A stretch of 64,000 nt of DNA from Phalacrocorax aristotelis (GCF_949628215.1 NC_134276.1:104105756-104169755); one strand, 5' to 3'. Positions 49,201 to 62,445 are shown, numbered from the stretch's first letter. The notes: generated from the letters alone by a model not told the origin. Program-made: numbers and translations.

Positions 49201-52070
49201 GCTTAACAGAGGCATTCCAAAATTTCATTTTCCTTGCTCATAGGAGCACAGTCATTTAAGAAAATAAATTTCTACATAAACACCAGCCTACTGCAATTTT
49301 GCCACTTTATTGTGAGCCCCAGAAACTGCTCTTCATTCAAAAGGCAACACTCCCTTTCAGTAGCAGCTGTGGAAGTACCACAGTATCACTCCGAGGTAAA
49401 TCAGGCTGCTTCTTGTCCAGTCACCATCTGGCTACTGATTGCATAAAACAGAATCAGGGGTTCATTTGTAAGAGCTACAGACAAAAGACAAGCTTGTCAG
49501 GAGGAACGGAAGGGAGGATGACTCACTGAAAAAGAAGTTTTCAGAAAAGCCAAAATTGTTCATACGTTCAGGTCTATGGTTTTGAAGAATATTTGTTTTA
49601 GTATTTTCATGTGTGGGGTAGATTCATAAATTATGACACTGCTGACAGAAAAGGAAGGCAAGTGTTCTCCCCAGGCTCTCCGCAGCTTACACGTAGGGCA
49701 GGGTGCTGGGCCAGTCCCCAGATCTGCCTGCGAGGGCAGGGTCTCTTCTTGCCTCTCCCCCATCCTACCCGAACACCTCCATGCGTGGGAGCATCTCTCA
49801 GCAGTTGCGCTTGATTCTTGTACACCTCCCATTAAAAAGCAAATAAACAAACACTTCTTTCAGTCAGATCCTAGGTTTCCAAAGATACTTCACTTTTCTT
49901 TAAAAAGTGCTTGAAAATGCTCCAAACTACTTTTTTTTTTTTCGTTTGTATATTTAAAAGGTGTTTGGATTCAAATCTGCCCTGCCAGTATTTGTTTTGT
50001 TTTGGTGTTCTTTGCCAGCAGTCCTAGCCCCAAAAGACATATAGTAAGAAGCATTTAAATACAATCTATATAAATAAACTCCCTTTTGAAACCTATTATG
50101 GAATAAAATTTTGCGTTTTTTTTAAAGCTTACTAATATTATGTATTCCTTACAGTTTCGACTTACAAACCGAAGCCAGGCTATGAAGCACAAAACAAGTA
50201 AAAACAGAACATAAGGAATATTTTTCAACTTGAAAATAGTGTGGTTTAAAAGCATTTTCTTAGCACTTTGCAGTGTAAAATGTACCATTTCACCTGTGTT
50301 TACAATAATTGCTTTTATTTGGATGCCTGATTTAGTAAGGTGTAAGGAATGGTAACATGAATTAGTAGACTACCTGTTTTGATCACTGGAGTGGAACATA
50401 AATGATCAAATTAAATGGATATGATTGCAATAAATATTACTGTGATGGAAATAGAAGTTAGAGCAATTATCGTAAAATGAAATTAAACCAGGAAGAGAAT
50501 TTCTTTAGCACAACTGCAGAAAAGATTTCCATAAAGTAACCCAGGTCTTACACAGTGTTTGTGCATCACTTGAAGCGGTTGTACCTCACTTTAAAAATGT
50601 TTTCACTCCAAAGCACTCTGTAAGAAGAAACTTCTTTGTTCGTTGCTGAGTTAAAGCAATACCTGTTATAATATAGAAGAATTTTTAACAGTGCCTTGGG
50701 CCAGGGAGAGAGAAAACATGCTGTATCTAATACAAATGACACAGGAAGATGTGGGTGGAGACGCAACGTCTCCCATGAATTGGAGCGGGCCACGGCTTTG
50801 GGTGTAATACTCTTTCACTGAATGGCCTTTATTTTCCTTGAACAGTCAGAAGTCCTGTTATTTTCTGATTTATCCAAGAACTAGCTCTACAGAAGATTGA
50901 TTCAGTGCTGAGTGAGAACAATGTCAGCTCCTGAGTCATCACCACCTTCTGGGTTTACCCTGGAAATCTGCCATGCAAGAGGTGGCCAGAACTTCCCTGT
51001 CTCAACCTGCAGGGAAGTGAGAAAGACGTCAGTCCTTTAAAGGAATTTTTGGGCATTGCATAGCCCGAAAGTTTCCTGTGGGTAGAAATCTTACAGAAAA
51101 CATCCCATTGCTGAAGAAGCATACATTTTGGGGAATTATCACTTCCTAATAACAATGCATGAAGAAATAGGTTCATGTATCATAATGCTAGGGATATTTA
51201 TAAATAAATTTAAAAAGCAGGAGGGGAAATAGCAGGCAATTTTGCTTCCAGAACATAAGTCAAGTGTGTATTATTAAGCCTAAATAGACTGGATTAATCA
51301 AATGTCATACTGGCACTTCTAATAATGATTTTACATTGCAAATTCCATTACCTCGCTTTACCAGCTGGGAGAAAAGTTACAGAAGATCAATTAAACAAAC
51401 AGGAAATTACCTTTTTTCTTTATAGTCCATGACTTCCAGCACTTACAATGGAGCCAAGATCCCTGAAAATGAAACAGGCATTTGCATAAGATTAATAACT
51501 CACTTTCTACCTAAGTCACTGTAGCTTATTTAGGACCCCAGAGTTATCTAATGTCTACTAGAGAGGCTGGAGATGATGAGAGTGAATTAAAAATGGCTTA
51601 ATATGTCAGAAAGGATCACAGCATTTTAACATGGGGCTCTTATATTAATAAATGCACCTGCAGCATCTCAGCGATTAATCAGTAAGATCTTGGCAGAAGT
51701 AATTTAAGTAGGACGCTGCCTACTTGTGTTCACCAGTACACCTGCCTACCCTGAAGCAGGCAGTGAGGTCCCATGAATTTGTGGGAATGACTTCTTTATA
51801 GACAGGCACCCCTTCTGTAAGGAAGGAGACACAATTTTGGCCCCGGGGCCACATCTAATTTTAGGACGAACTTGAGACTTACTGGATTTAGAGACAACGT
51901 ACCCTGCCCTGTCACCAGGGAGCTCTTGTTTAAAGCCCAAGAAGCCAAGCTGAGTTATCCGGTACATCTTAAAGTGGGACTCACTTTCCTCATTAAATTA
52001 TGAGTGCGTTTTAAAGGGTGAAGTTTAGAAGGGTTTCTTCTCCCACAGAAGAAAGCGAGGGGTGCATTTT
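40244..52070. other. Intronic stretch, only small palindromes and simple repeats
   Basis: Contains a perfect 14-bp palindrome (TGGCAGCGCTGCCA, 44613-44626), a hairpin GACACTG/CAGTGTC with a 2-base loop (44703-44718), a GTTT microsatellite (about 47280-47296) and a T-run near 49929-49942. No coding exon, RNA gene or recognised repeat family. The open frames at 45925-46284, 46746-47129 and 48814-49143 have no support. Confidence 0.45.
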
Positions 52071-52118
52071 CCTGCCCCCAGTTTTGCCTGCCTTCCCCCT
52101 CACAGTGCTGGGGGCAGG
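52071..52118. repeat. Perfect 11-bp GC-rich inverted repeat
   Basis: CCTGCCCCCAG (52071-52081) pairs with CTGGGGGCAGG (52108-52118) around a 26-base pyrimidine-rich loop. It lies in a GC-intermediate patch at 51990-52380. It would form a stable RNA hairpin, but it is shorter than a typical microRNA precursor stem. Confidence 0.7.
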
Positions 52119-53729
52119 CTGGGGTTTCTTGGCACCAGCTGTGTGGCACAGGAGGTGGCACCGGGGGTCAATACTTCCGAGCCATGCGAGCTCAGAGTTT
52201 GGACAAGCCTGGGTGAAGAGCCATTTTTAGGATCCCAGATGGCCTCCTTGCTTCACTGCTGCATCTGTCCAAGGACCAGCTCTATTCATCTGCATGGCTT
52301 ACAAATCCTTGATTTGGGGAGAGGCGGTGTCAAGCAGCACGAAACTGGTGCTGTCTCAGGCACAGGGTCCCTTTGGTGGTAACCGGCCTCATGCACACTA
52401 ACTAATAATAATCAGTATAGGGAAAAAAAAAGAAAATAGGCTTGCAATTGGAGGGCAATAAACATTTCTTGTTGCTTATTTGACAGCCCTGGCTGCACGT
52501 CCACACCCCAGATGGGGCCAGGGGATCTTGCTGGACCCAGGTTCGCACAGACCGAATAAATGATGTGGTTGTTACTACTTGAGCTGCTTAGCAACCATTT
52601 GGGGGAAGAGAGTACTTCCTCCTCCTTTCAGCGGCTGGCTCCTAACAGGATGTTTAGCCAGATGGTGTACATAAGATTACTGGAAAATGATTTTCAGATA
52701 AACCATGAGCCTGAACAAACTAATGTAGTTCCAGGTGCATTATCTGGTAATCCATAGCAGAAGATCATTTCAGAGGAAAGAGCTACTGAAGCTGTCCCTG
52801 AAAAACCTGTAAGTTTCTTTGTGTATAGCTATCTATCTGTATACAGAGCCCCAGCAGCAATCTTACTTCTTTAAAAAAGTGAGTATGGAGGGGGCTGGAA
52901 GGAGGCAAAAGTTTCCTTTAGTGGTAGTTTTTTGAAAAGAGGCACACAACATGAGAAGACAGGATATGTGGGGATAAAGGGATGAGGGCAGCAATCCTCT
53001 TTATCCAATCTGAATGAGAATTAAGTTTTAGTTAGAGTGAAGGATTGTGGGTAGCTTCATCAAAAAAAAGAAAAAAAAACCCCTATCATTCCTCATGTTG
53101 GTACATGAAATTAATATACTTAAAAAAAAAAAACAACCAAACAAAAAATCCCAAAACAGGATTTGGCAGTTAATTCCCCCATGATTAAAGGATGCAGAAA
53201 CATATGAGGCAAAAACCAGCTTTTGAGGGTGATTAAATGCTGAAATGAATCCAAAGACATTTGATAACTGCAGAAGCAATTTACTGAGAATGTTCCTTCT
53301 ATTTCTGACAGTAGCCATAGTCTTCACTGAAGGAAAATAAGTTCAAGAAAACACAAAGCACAGACTATATATACATATATGTATAGAGTACTTCTAAAAG
53401 TAGGAGTTTAAAAGTTTGTGTCACTTCTGGGGTTTGTTTTTGGTTTGTTTGTATTCTGCATGTTTGCCACACTGAGATCAGACTCAGCTGAGTGTTTATT
53501 TGACTGGAGCTCACCAAATGGGTAACCCTTGAGAGCAGGATTAAAAAGCCAAATAACATTCAGGGAGCGATGTTGGAAATGCGCAAGCAACTGTATTGGC
53601 AAGCTGCATTTACAAAGGTCATTTGATCCCAGCATGTGCAGAATGTATGCACATACTAATTGAGAGGCATATCTGAAAATCTGACAGCCTGTTATTTGTG
53701 AGAGCATTGCTTGTATTTTCAGGAATAGG
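52119..53729. other. Intronic stretch with A-rich low complexity
   Basis: A-rich runs with CAA interruptions lie at about 53061-53155. Nothing else was recognised. Confidence 0.45.
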
Positions 53730-54270
53730 GGAGGTTCAGATGAGGGCAATAAAAATAGCTTGAAGCATGACAGGAAAGCGTATAGAGCCAGCATGCAAAG
53801 ATGGTAGTGCTGAGGCAGAGGGCTGTGAAATCACCAAGGTGGTGGAGAAGGTGAATCAGGAACAAGCTATCCTTGCCTTTCTGAATACAAGGACTAAGGG
53901 ACATGAAATGAAACTAGCAAAGGCCAGATTTGCAACAGCGAAGTAAAGTGGTTCCTTGCACAACTTGCAGTTAAACTGTGAAACTCCTTACCACAGGGCA
54001 CTGAGGAAGCTAACAGCCTTTCACAGGTTCAAAAAGGCATTGGAAAAATCCTGGTAAAATAATCCATCGAAGCCTACTAAATGCCCATACATCACCTCTG
54101 GCTCTGCAGCTGAGTAAACTACAGACATCCAGACACCGAGTATTCAGGGAAGAACTAGTATATGATTCCCTGATTCTCATGCTGTTACCTAGACATCCAT
54201 GGTTAGCCACTGTTGGAGACAAGAGAGCAGGAGAGCCTGCTGTTTGGTCTAAGCTAGCACAGCTGCCCTG
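53730..54270 (+). mobile_element. Ancient CR1-like LINE 3' end
   Basis: The order of diagnostic blocks matches the 3' part of old amniote CR1 elements: AATACAAGGACTAAGGG (53885-53901), GAAACTAGCAAAGGCCAGATT, TAAACTGTGAAACTCCTTACC (end of the reverse transcriptase region), TTCAAAAAGGCATTGG, then the 3' untranslated blocks GGTTAGCCACTGTTGGAGAC and GTTTGGTCTAAGCTAGCAC. The reading frame is broken by stops and frameshifts, and similarity is lower than for the other CR1 copies here, so it is an old insertion. Confidence 0.78.
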
Positions 54271-56310
54271 TTTCTTTTCTCTAGATTGCTCTTGTCAGCA
54301 ATCTACTAACCACCATGAGAGTATGGTTAGTGTATCAGTATAACTGACTGTGCAATTATGCATTGTAATATTGCAATATTGCAATGCATGCAAAAAATGG
54401 CATTATGGTGCAATAAAATTGGATCTCACCTCTGAGCTGGACGGTTCCCTTTCATGTGCGCTAGTCACAGGAGAGGAGAGCCAGAGGACCCTTGGGTGGT
54501 CTCCTGTCAGCCTCCATGGAGTCATCCAGAGCCAACCAGCATGGACCTGGAGAAAGGAGAGGCAGGCTACAAAGGTGAAAGGCCACATCAGAAGAGTCTT
54601 TCAGTGGAGGGGAACAATGGTGTTGTCACTGGAAATAAAACTGTCCTCCTTTTGCTGAAGCTGGGGATAAGCACAGTGGGGGTAGGGATGCCTATACCCT
54701 CCAGAAGAGAGGTATCCCCATCTGATGCACTGAGCATCAGGTAAATGAGGCCTAAAAAATCTTGAAGCAACTTAGCAACAAAGACAGAGCAGGCAGGGAA
54801 AGAAGGTGTCTAAAATAATTAATAGGAGGAAGGCCCGTCCAGAGTCCCCATTCATCCTGCTGCATAAAATTAATTTTCATCATGCCATTGTCCAGATCAC
54901 AGCGTTAAGTCACAACGCAAAGATGCTACAGGATTTGCCAGTCTGGTATGTATGTAATCAACACAGTGAAAGAGGAGGGTCAGAAACACACTGTATTTCA
55001 CCAGTAGCTTTCTTAGGGCTAGATTCTCTCCTTGCATTAGTTATTCTATGATTTCCAGCTCTGCTGGAGGATATGTAGGATAACATAACATTGTGCCCTT
55101 GTAGAGAAGCCATGTTTTTCATAGTCTTTTGCGTTTTAAAACTCCCCTTCTTTCCTCTGAACTGTATGACATTGGCTTATTTTTGCAAAGGGTCTCAGTG
55201 CAGGCTAACTGCTCATCTATTTTGAAACATATTATTACTAATAAAATCAGGCCTTCTCTCTCCAAAATTGTTTATACTTACATTCAGCATCGATTCTACA
55301 CAGAACATGCACATTCGAACAGAAACCATTTAGGTTACCACTGATTTTATAAAAGAAAACTCTAAATACATTGATTTTACTTTGCAAAGACTGACTGCAG
55401 CGGCAGAACAGTTCAGTTCAGCGTCACTACTTTTGCAGCCCTTAACGCTTCTGCTCATGATGGCAAAGGAAAGTGTCAACTGCGGGTAGTTCTGTAGTAC
55501 ACAGCCTATCTATGACCCACCACCACACTTTATGTAAATCTGTGAAAAGCTGCTGATGGCAGAGCCTCTAATAATGTGATCAGAATTTCAATAGTTTCTT
55601 GATCCAAACATGGAATGACTTTACTGTACCTTTCTCTTTCTTTTTCTTCTTTAGTTCTGGGTGAATAAGAGGTATTTCACCATACACGTTGTGAATGTGC
55701 TTACATTTTTAGGGCTGTTATTTTGCTCGCAAAACCTTAATGTTATTTTTCAGCTATACAAGAATTAACAAGCAAAAACACATAAAGAAATTTGTGAAAA
55801 CATATGCATGTGATGTAGAGTTTAACTAAAAAGCCTTATTGAACTAGAGTTACCCTGAATAATATCTGCTTATGGGACACCCCAGTGCTGGTAGACTAGA
55901 ACGGATTCTGCATATGTATATATTAGGCACAATGTGCAAATATTCCACACGCTCTCAAAACAGTCCAGGAATATATTGACTACTACACTAGCAAATTAAC
56001 TAATAAAATAGAAATATGCAGATAGGTACTCAAGGGCTTAAGGGAAAATCTTAGTTTGATTGTTCATAGGAGAAGAGTGCATTCTCTAACAAAATTTTAG
56101 AAAATGAGCTGAATACATTCTAGGATATTTTGGTGAAGGCTAAATCCACTTGGAAATGAAAGAAACCACGTTCCAATTACTAGTGTACCTCATAGCTGTA
56201 AATGACTGTTTACAGGCTCTAGAAAGTAGTAGCTTATATTTAGATAGAAAGCAGATAGGAACTATAACTCATAATAATTTCCTGCTTTGATAGATGGAGA
56301 ATGAAGAGAA
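54271..56310. other. Intronic stretch, nothing recognised
   Basis: A short TTGCAATATTGCAA palindrome lies at about 54372-54385. No coding or repeat-family signal was found. Confidence 0.45.
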
Positions 56311-56381
56311 ACAAACAAAAACAAAAAAACAACCCCCCCCCAAAAAAAAACCAAACCAAACCCCCAAAACCCCAAAACCCG
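56311..56381. repeat. A/C low-complexity tract with quadruplex potential on the minus strand
   Basis: ACAAA-type repeats pass into C-runs of 9, 5, 4 and 3 (56333-56341, 56361-56365, 56370-56373, 56378-56380) separated by A/C spacers. On the minus strand this gives four G-tracts of three or more, joined mostly by TTTT loops, close to the G4T4 pattern of some ciliate telomeres. Confidence 0.85.
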
Positions 56382-56550
56382 AACTCAGCAAGACTAAAAA
56401 ATTTCCTCTGAGCTTAATTTTGTTAAGTATCTTAAACACTTGGCTTCTACATAAGCTTATCTCCTTGAGCTCACTCTGCATCTGTTACTGAAAGTGGGTA
56501 GATTACGTTGCAGAGCTGAGATCTGATGCAAATCTTATGTATCAGTACCA

Positions 56551-56640
56551 GTAACATATAAAACCAAGTATTATGTAACATATAAGAACAACTCATATGT
56601 GTACCCCTAACATTTACATGTCAGTAACGTATAAGAACAC
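56551..56640. repeat. Three imperfect direct repeats of GTAACATATAAGAACA
   Basis: Copies start at 56551, 56575 and 56624 and share GTAAC(A/G)TATAA. They are unevenly spaced, so this is a decayed local duplication rather than a microsatellite. Confidence 0.55.
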
Positions 56641-57112
56641 CTTTACAGGGGTTCAGGCTTCCATCAGTACTAAGCATTTGAAACCTACTGTATTAAGAAT
56701 TGAAAATGCATTCCAAATGAATCTAAAAATATTCATATTTGGAAATATTCAATTAAGTCAATCTAATTAACATCTAGTCTGTCTTTAAATTAATGGTATG
56801 TATGCACAACTTTTATGCCATCTTAATATACTTTTGTCCTAGCATCTCCTTGGTTTTATTAAAATTTTAATAACTTTTTAAGCAAGGGAATTATGTCTGA
56901 TATTGGCTAAGTTATGGCTAAATTAGAAGCTAGCAGTCTACATCAACAGCTGAAATTATGCCCCCTTGAAATCTGACTGTTTAATTGACAGTTCCAGACA
57001 AGAACATCATAGACTGTCTTTGCTCTCCTTAAAGTTTAAAAATCTATTTTTAGTAGATTTTAGTAGTAGATTTTAAAAATAATCTAGAATAAGAATACCA
57101 TCTGATTCCAGT

Positions 57113-58195
57113 TCACAGAATCACAGAATCCCAGGTTGGAAGGGACCTCAAGGGTCATGTAGTCCAACCTTCCTAGGAAGAGCACAGTCTAGACAAGATG
57201 GCCCAGCACCCTGTCCAGCTGACTCTTAAAGGTGTCCAACGTGGCCGAGTCACCCACTTCCCTGGGGAGATCATTCCAATGGTGACTGTCCTCACTGTGA
57301 AAAATTTCCCTCTGGTGTCCAATTGGAATCTCCCCAAGAGCAACTTGTGTCCATTCCCCCTTGTCCTCTCCATGTGACTCCTTGTAAAAAGGGAGTCTCC
57401 ATCTCCTTTGTAGCTACCCCTCAAGTACTGGTACATGGTGATGAGATCCCCTCTAAGCCTCCTTTTCTCAAGGCTGAACAAACCCTGTTCTCCCAGCCTA
57501 TCCTCGTATGGCAGGCTTCCCAGTCCTCTGATCATCTTGGTGGCCCTTCCCTGGACCCCTTCCAGCCTGTCCACATCCTTTTTGTAGAGTGGGGACCAGA
57601 ACTGTACACAGTACTCCAGGTGTGGCCTGACAAGCGCTGAGTAGAGTGGGATGATGAATTCTTTATCTCTGCTGGCGATGCCCTTTTTGATGCAACCCAG
57701 CATCCTGTTGGCCTTCTTGGCCACAGCAGCACACTGTTCGCTCATGTTGAGCTTTCTGTCCACCAGGGCCCCCAGGTCCCTTTCCACAGAGCTGCTCTCC
57801 AGCCAGGTGGATCCCAGTCTGTGCTGCTCTCCCGGATCATGTTTTCCCAGGTGCATGACCTTACACTTGTCCTTGTTGAACTTCATCAGGTTCTTGCTGG
57901 CCCACTCTTCCAGCCTATCCAGGTCTCCCTGCAGAGCAGCTCTCCCTTCTGGAGTGTCTACTTCCCCACTCAACTTGGTGTCATCAGCAAACTTCATCAG
58001 GTGACACTTGATCCCATTATCCAGATCACTTATGAAGATGTTGAATTACATTGGGCCCAATATCGATCCCTGGGAGATCCCACCTGTGACAGGTTGCCGC
58101 TTTGAAAAGGAGCTATTTACCACCACCCTTTGGGTGTGGCCTGTCAGCCAGTTCCCCACCCACTGCACAGACCACTTGTAGTCACCAGTTGTGGT
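57113..58195 (-). mobile_element. CR1 LINE, 5'-truncated, long copy
   Basis: The left end on + is the reverse complement of the CR1 tail (CACAGAATCACAGAATCCC, then GGTTGGAAGGGACCTC). Reading on the minus strand from about 58195 down, the reverse transcriptase domain begins near NWLTGHTQRVVVN and continues past the catalytic FADD motif to the C-terminus. It is the best preserved mobile element in the window. The element's 5' part, including the endonuclease ORF region, is absent here; an internal CR1 piece in the same orientation lies at 62446-63230. Confidence 0.95.
57173..58190 (-). pseudogene. CR1 reverse transcriptase, C-terminal part, broken
   Basis: The minus-strand protein covers the second half of a LINE reverse transcriptase: QRVVVN and a GISQGSILGP-type motif (58060-58140), the catalytic F-A-D-D motif (near 57988), PLYSALVRPHLEYC and the RATKMIRGL/LFSLEKRRLRGDL blocks near the end. 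A TAA stop at 58046-58048 interrupts the frame just after LGPM, where the family has a hydrophobic residue. A second break, a frameshift near 57300, puts the last 40 or so codons out of frame; a neighbouring frame there still reads family-like sequence. It is therefore inactive. In a live element this enzyme primes reverse transcription at the target site. Confidence 0.9.
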
Positions 58196-61100
58196 TATAT
58201 TTTCAAGATCTAACACAAGTTTATAAAAACAAGATCTAAAACTACCAACATATCTGCAAGTGTAGCATAGGAGTAATGGTGCTGTAGTAATTTTAAAGTT
58301 ATTATTAGTAAACATTTCTAAAAAATCCCAACAATGTATTAGTGATAGCAAAGAAAACTGTGTTACCTTTGAAATCTCTCAGTGCTATCAGTTTTGACAC
58401 AGTATTCCTTTTATATAGTCTTTACATCTTCATGTGAAAGCCTGAGGTAATTAAGCATGAAAAACAGTGGTAAAGGCCAGCATTGACAGAGATGTAGTCA
58501 CTTAGCTTCTGATGACCAGCTCATACCAAACTATGTTAGTCCAGCATCTGAAGGAATACTGTAATGGGAGCAGGTATTTAGCTGCAGTGCTCTCCAGGCT
58601 GCAATTCCCATCCCAGGTGCCTTCTAGTCGACCTAAGAGATTTCTTTATTTGGCAGCATTTACTTTTAATCTGAGACCAAATCAATGCATTTGCTTCCTT
58701 GTCACCTAGCAAAATCAAAAAAGCTTCTTAGTAATTACTGATGGATGTAGGAAACGAAACAACTGATTACTGCAGTTTTGTTTTCTGTGCCGGGCTGTGG
58801 TTTCTCACGTGCTGGTTGGTATTTGTGAAGCCAGTCTGAACCAGAGTGCCCTCTTCACCCACAGGCACTACCCCTGCTCCAGCACAGTTGTTCGTGTGGC
58901 TCCGTGCCAAACCAGGTGGGGAACTGATTTGTTCAAAAGGATCTCAGTTTGAAGAAATGGTTTTTTTCAGCTGGATCTGTTGCCTTATCTGACTCACCCT
59001 GTGGCTGTACACCAGCTGTGCTGGGCACAGGGCAGTCTGCAAGCGGAAACGAGCAGCAAGAGGCAGGGCACTGAAAATTGCGTGTTGAGCGAGGTGGGCA
59101 CAGTGTCTTGGACAAATACGTTCCCTGTTTTGAATCAGTGTTTCCCAGAGAATTCAGAATATCCAGAAATACTTGCCTTAATTTGAAACAGTCAATTTTC
59201 AGTTGCCTGTGCGAGGCCATCTAGATGGGAGACCATAAAAGGTAGAGGAGGAAAGGTCTGAAAGATGAGATAAATGCTAATAAAGATCAAATCTCTTATC
59301 TCTATACTCTTATCCAGTCTTGAGCATCTACTGGCTTTGGCTACTATGATAAGGGTCTCTTTTCACTGATGTCAAAAGCTAACTGTACCAGGAAAGAAAA
59401 AGCCAATACAGGAGAACAAATTAATGGGTTCTTATGAAAAAGGAGGGGGAGAGACATGGGACTGCAACTGGGACTAAGTTATATAGAAAATATAAAAATG
59501 GTTGCATGGCTGAGTAATAGAAACTTAAGGGAAAAAGTAATTCTTGGGGAAAAGTGAAGGGGAGGAGGTGAAAGTGAAATAAAAAGCGAGAGGGAAAGGA
59601 TGATAGCAGAAGGATGATGTAAGTTAGAAACCAAGACGAGGAATGAAGTAGCTGAATAAGAGTTTGAGAGGAAAGATCATGGCAGTTATTAGCACCTTTG
59701 GGGGAAATGGGGTTTTTATTAGAGAAAACCCAGTCTTATGCAAGAATAAAAAATAAAATGTAAGACTCAAAGTGCTGATTAATATTGGTTGGGATGGGCT
59801 GAAAAATGGAATAAAGTGATTTAGGAAGGAAAACATTGGCATGGAAAGTTAAGTACTGGCGCAATGTAAAAGAACAGAAGTGAGAATACTCCTCAAGGAG
59901 AATGAATAAAAGTAGGGATGAGAAACGAACTGTTGCACAGAAGGAAACAAAATGGCTTGTCCTGAAAACAGGAACCACAGCACTAGAAGAAAAGAATGAG
60001 AGCACCGAAGGGAAGGAAACAAAACTAATGAGCACAGATTCAGCTATTGTTTTGGTAGGTACTGAAAAAGAAGTGATAGGATGGAAGGAAGACCAAAGAG
60101 AGCAAGAAGCAGATCAGAGGAGGAGAGGTCTAAGTGGAACCTACACTGAGCTTCAGCAATCCTGATGATGTTAAGGGCAGGGGAGAGGTGCCTGTGACAT
60201 TGCTGAAAGACAGCTACTAAATTCCTGCAAGCAGTTGGCTTCCTCTTTCCTCCTGCCTCCTTCCTGAGGAGGACTTCATTCTGAAGATGCTTTAACTGGG
60301 AAGAGGGGGGCTATGCAAAAAGACCCAGGGAGGGAGAAGAACTACCTCAGGGAACACACAGAGTGAGAGAAGAACATTGGCACTGCTTAAACATACCCAA
60401 GAGACAGCCTGAGACCCATAAAAGCTCACTACCTAATGAAACATAATATCTCATGATATATCATGTAGAAGCTGCAGCAAGGACTCAACTGATTTTACAG
60501 CTGCCAAACGCCCAGTAGCTGGAAACCATTTTCAGCTCTTGCAAGGCAAGGCAGGATCACACTCATGATTTTTCAGGAAAGATTCAATAGCTCATTACCT
60601 ACACGAGCTCTTATATTATACCTTTGTGAATAAGGTTTCTTTTCCAGAAAGATAAGGCTGTTAAATAAGCTTCTGACCTCCTTGAGGCTTACATACACAA
60701 GATTATCTACTGCCTGGAAGCAGACACCCAGAGAAAATCCTGATCTGCCACATCTTGTAGAATACACAACTCCCATTAAATAGAAGTAGAACAGTAGCCT
60801 TAAACAGCGTATTTTGGCTGATACAAAAGTTCACTCAAGTGTTCTTTGAGATGGGGCATCCACAAACTCTTCCAAGATTCCAGCACCGAACTTGTGTCTT
60901 TTCTTTCTCTTCATAACACTGTAAGTCACCTGTGAAACTTTAACATGTGAATCAGTCTCACACTCATGAGGAAAACTTTCTTCCATGTCCATCACATGGG
61001 TAAACTGAAGGAAGTGTGCTTTGATCCATTATGAGCACTACCCAGTAAAGGTAGATGGAGCAAGTTTATTCCAGCATTTATCCATAGGCTACAGGGTAAA

Positions 61101-62445
61101 ATATTTCTTACTTTCTCCTCCTGTCTATGAAAGCAGGACACGGACCAGGGACTGCAGAATATGCAGTCAAATATACTAGCACTAATTTGATCCCTCTTTC
61201 TGTAAAAACATGAGCCTTTTATCACTTATGAGGAGATGTTAGTGTGACCAGTCATACTGTGTGGTGTAGTGCCTGGAGTGACACAGAGTTTCAATCTGTT
61301 CAGATGGCTTACACAAACTTGGCATTGACCTTACATACTGTAAAAGCGGATGAGACTTTAACATCTTATATTTCAGCTGTGCCCCCAGCTCTGCCTGAAA
61401 TTATCTTTCCATGATTTTAGGACTTGTCCATGTTCAGGTGTGGAGACCCCTCCAGGCAAAGCTTGCTCCCTGTTGCACATTGCACTTGTCACTGCTGATA
61501 TGTTTCAGTAAATATTAATCAAGGGTTAAACTGATTCAGGGGAGAGATTTTATTTATCATTTTGTCATTTATACTGGTACTCTATTGACAGTCTGGTGGT
61601 GTAAGTGGTGTTTACTAGATTGCTGCATCCTTGGGACAGGGATGACTGTGTTTGAAGAATGTCTGGAAAATGGAAGAGGGTATTAGAATATAAAAACCTA
61701 ACAGGACACTTTTAGTGCGCTTGGTTTTTGCACAGGAACCTCTCTTTGATAAAGGGGACTGAAAGCAACGTTTCTGAGGAAATAACCAGCATAACCACTT
61801 ATAGTGGAAAGTGCTTAGCAGAATGACATTACTATTGTGCGTTTAGACATTGATGTAAAACAGTGTTACTCAGTTTCACTGTAATTATATAACACAGACC
61901 CTGCACTATGGATTGAACAACAAAAAAAAAAAACCCACCCCAAACTTCAATTTCCTTCAATTTTTGTTACTAGAATTTTACTGTTTGTTAACGTTCCACA
62001 GTTTTCTTCATGTACTTTTCCCATAACTACAGCAGCCCCCCTGACAGGGAGTGAAAAGCAGGCAATGATTATGTGACAGCTTTAGGGTATTTGCAAAAAT
62101 AAAATATTTTATAGATGCTTTTATGACCTTTGCAGGGAAAGGCTAAGCCACAAGAATAAAACCTGCTGTTAAAAGTCTTACCCCTTCTGTAGTTCACAGC
62201 AGAAAGCTAGTACCTCCACTCAGTATGCTAAGGCTATGCAGAAAACAGAGCAGCAGCCTAATTGCAGAAAGGCATATGCCTGCCACAAGGTTATTATGGC
62301 CATAGACACAAATTGACAGAGTAAAAATGTGCAAGTCTTCACATAGAAACCTGAAGTATCTCATTCCCCAGATACCTCCAACCAGCTGTTTCGCCTTGTA
62401 TTGATTGTATATCAGGGGCAGTGCTGGGGTGAGAGAGGAAGGAGT
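58196..62445. other. Intronic stretch with a purine-skewed segment
   Basis: About 59400-60140 is strongly A/G-biased on +, producing a Lys/Glu-rich 87-codon frame (59902-60165) and mirror-image Phe/Ser frames on the minus strand. I take these as composition artefacts. An A-run lies at about 61921-61933. No repeat family was recognised, although this segment lies exactly between two CR1 pieces in the same orientation. Confidence 0.45.

Noticed and set aside
54970..55060. Possible CR1 tail around GTTATTCTATGATT
   Set aside because: Only one octamer-like match, with no CR1 3' region before it.
57323..58105. + strand frames of about 100 codons
   Set aside because: They are the antisense of the CR1 reverse transcriptase.
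59902..60165. 87-codon Lys/Glu-rich + frame
   Set aside because: Explained by purine skew; no start context, splice signals or domain.
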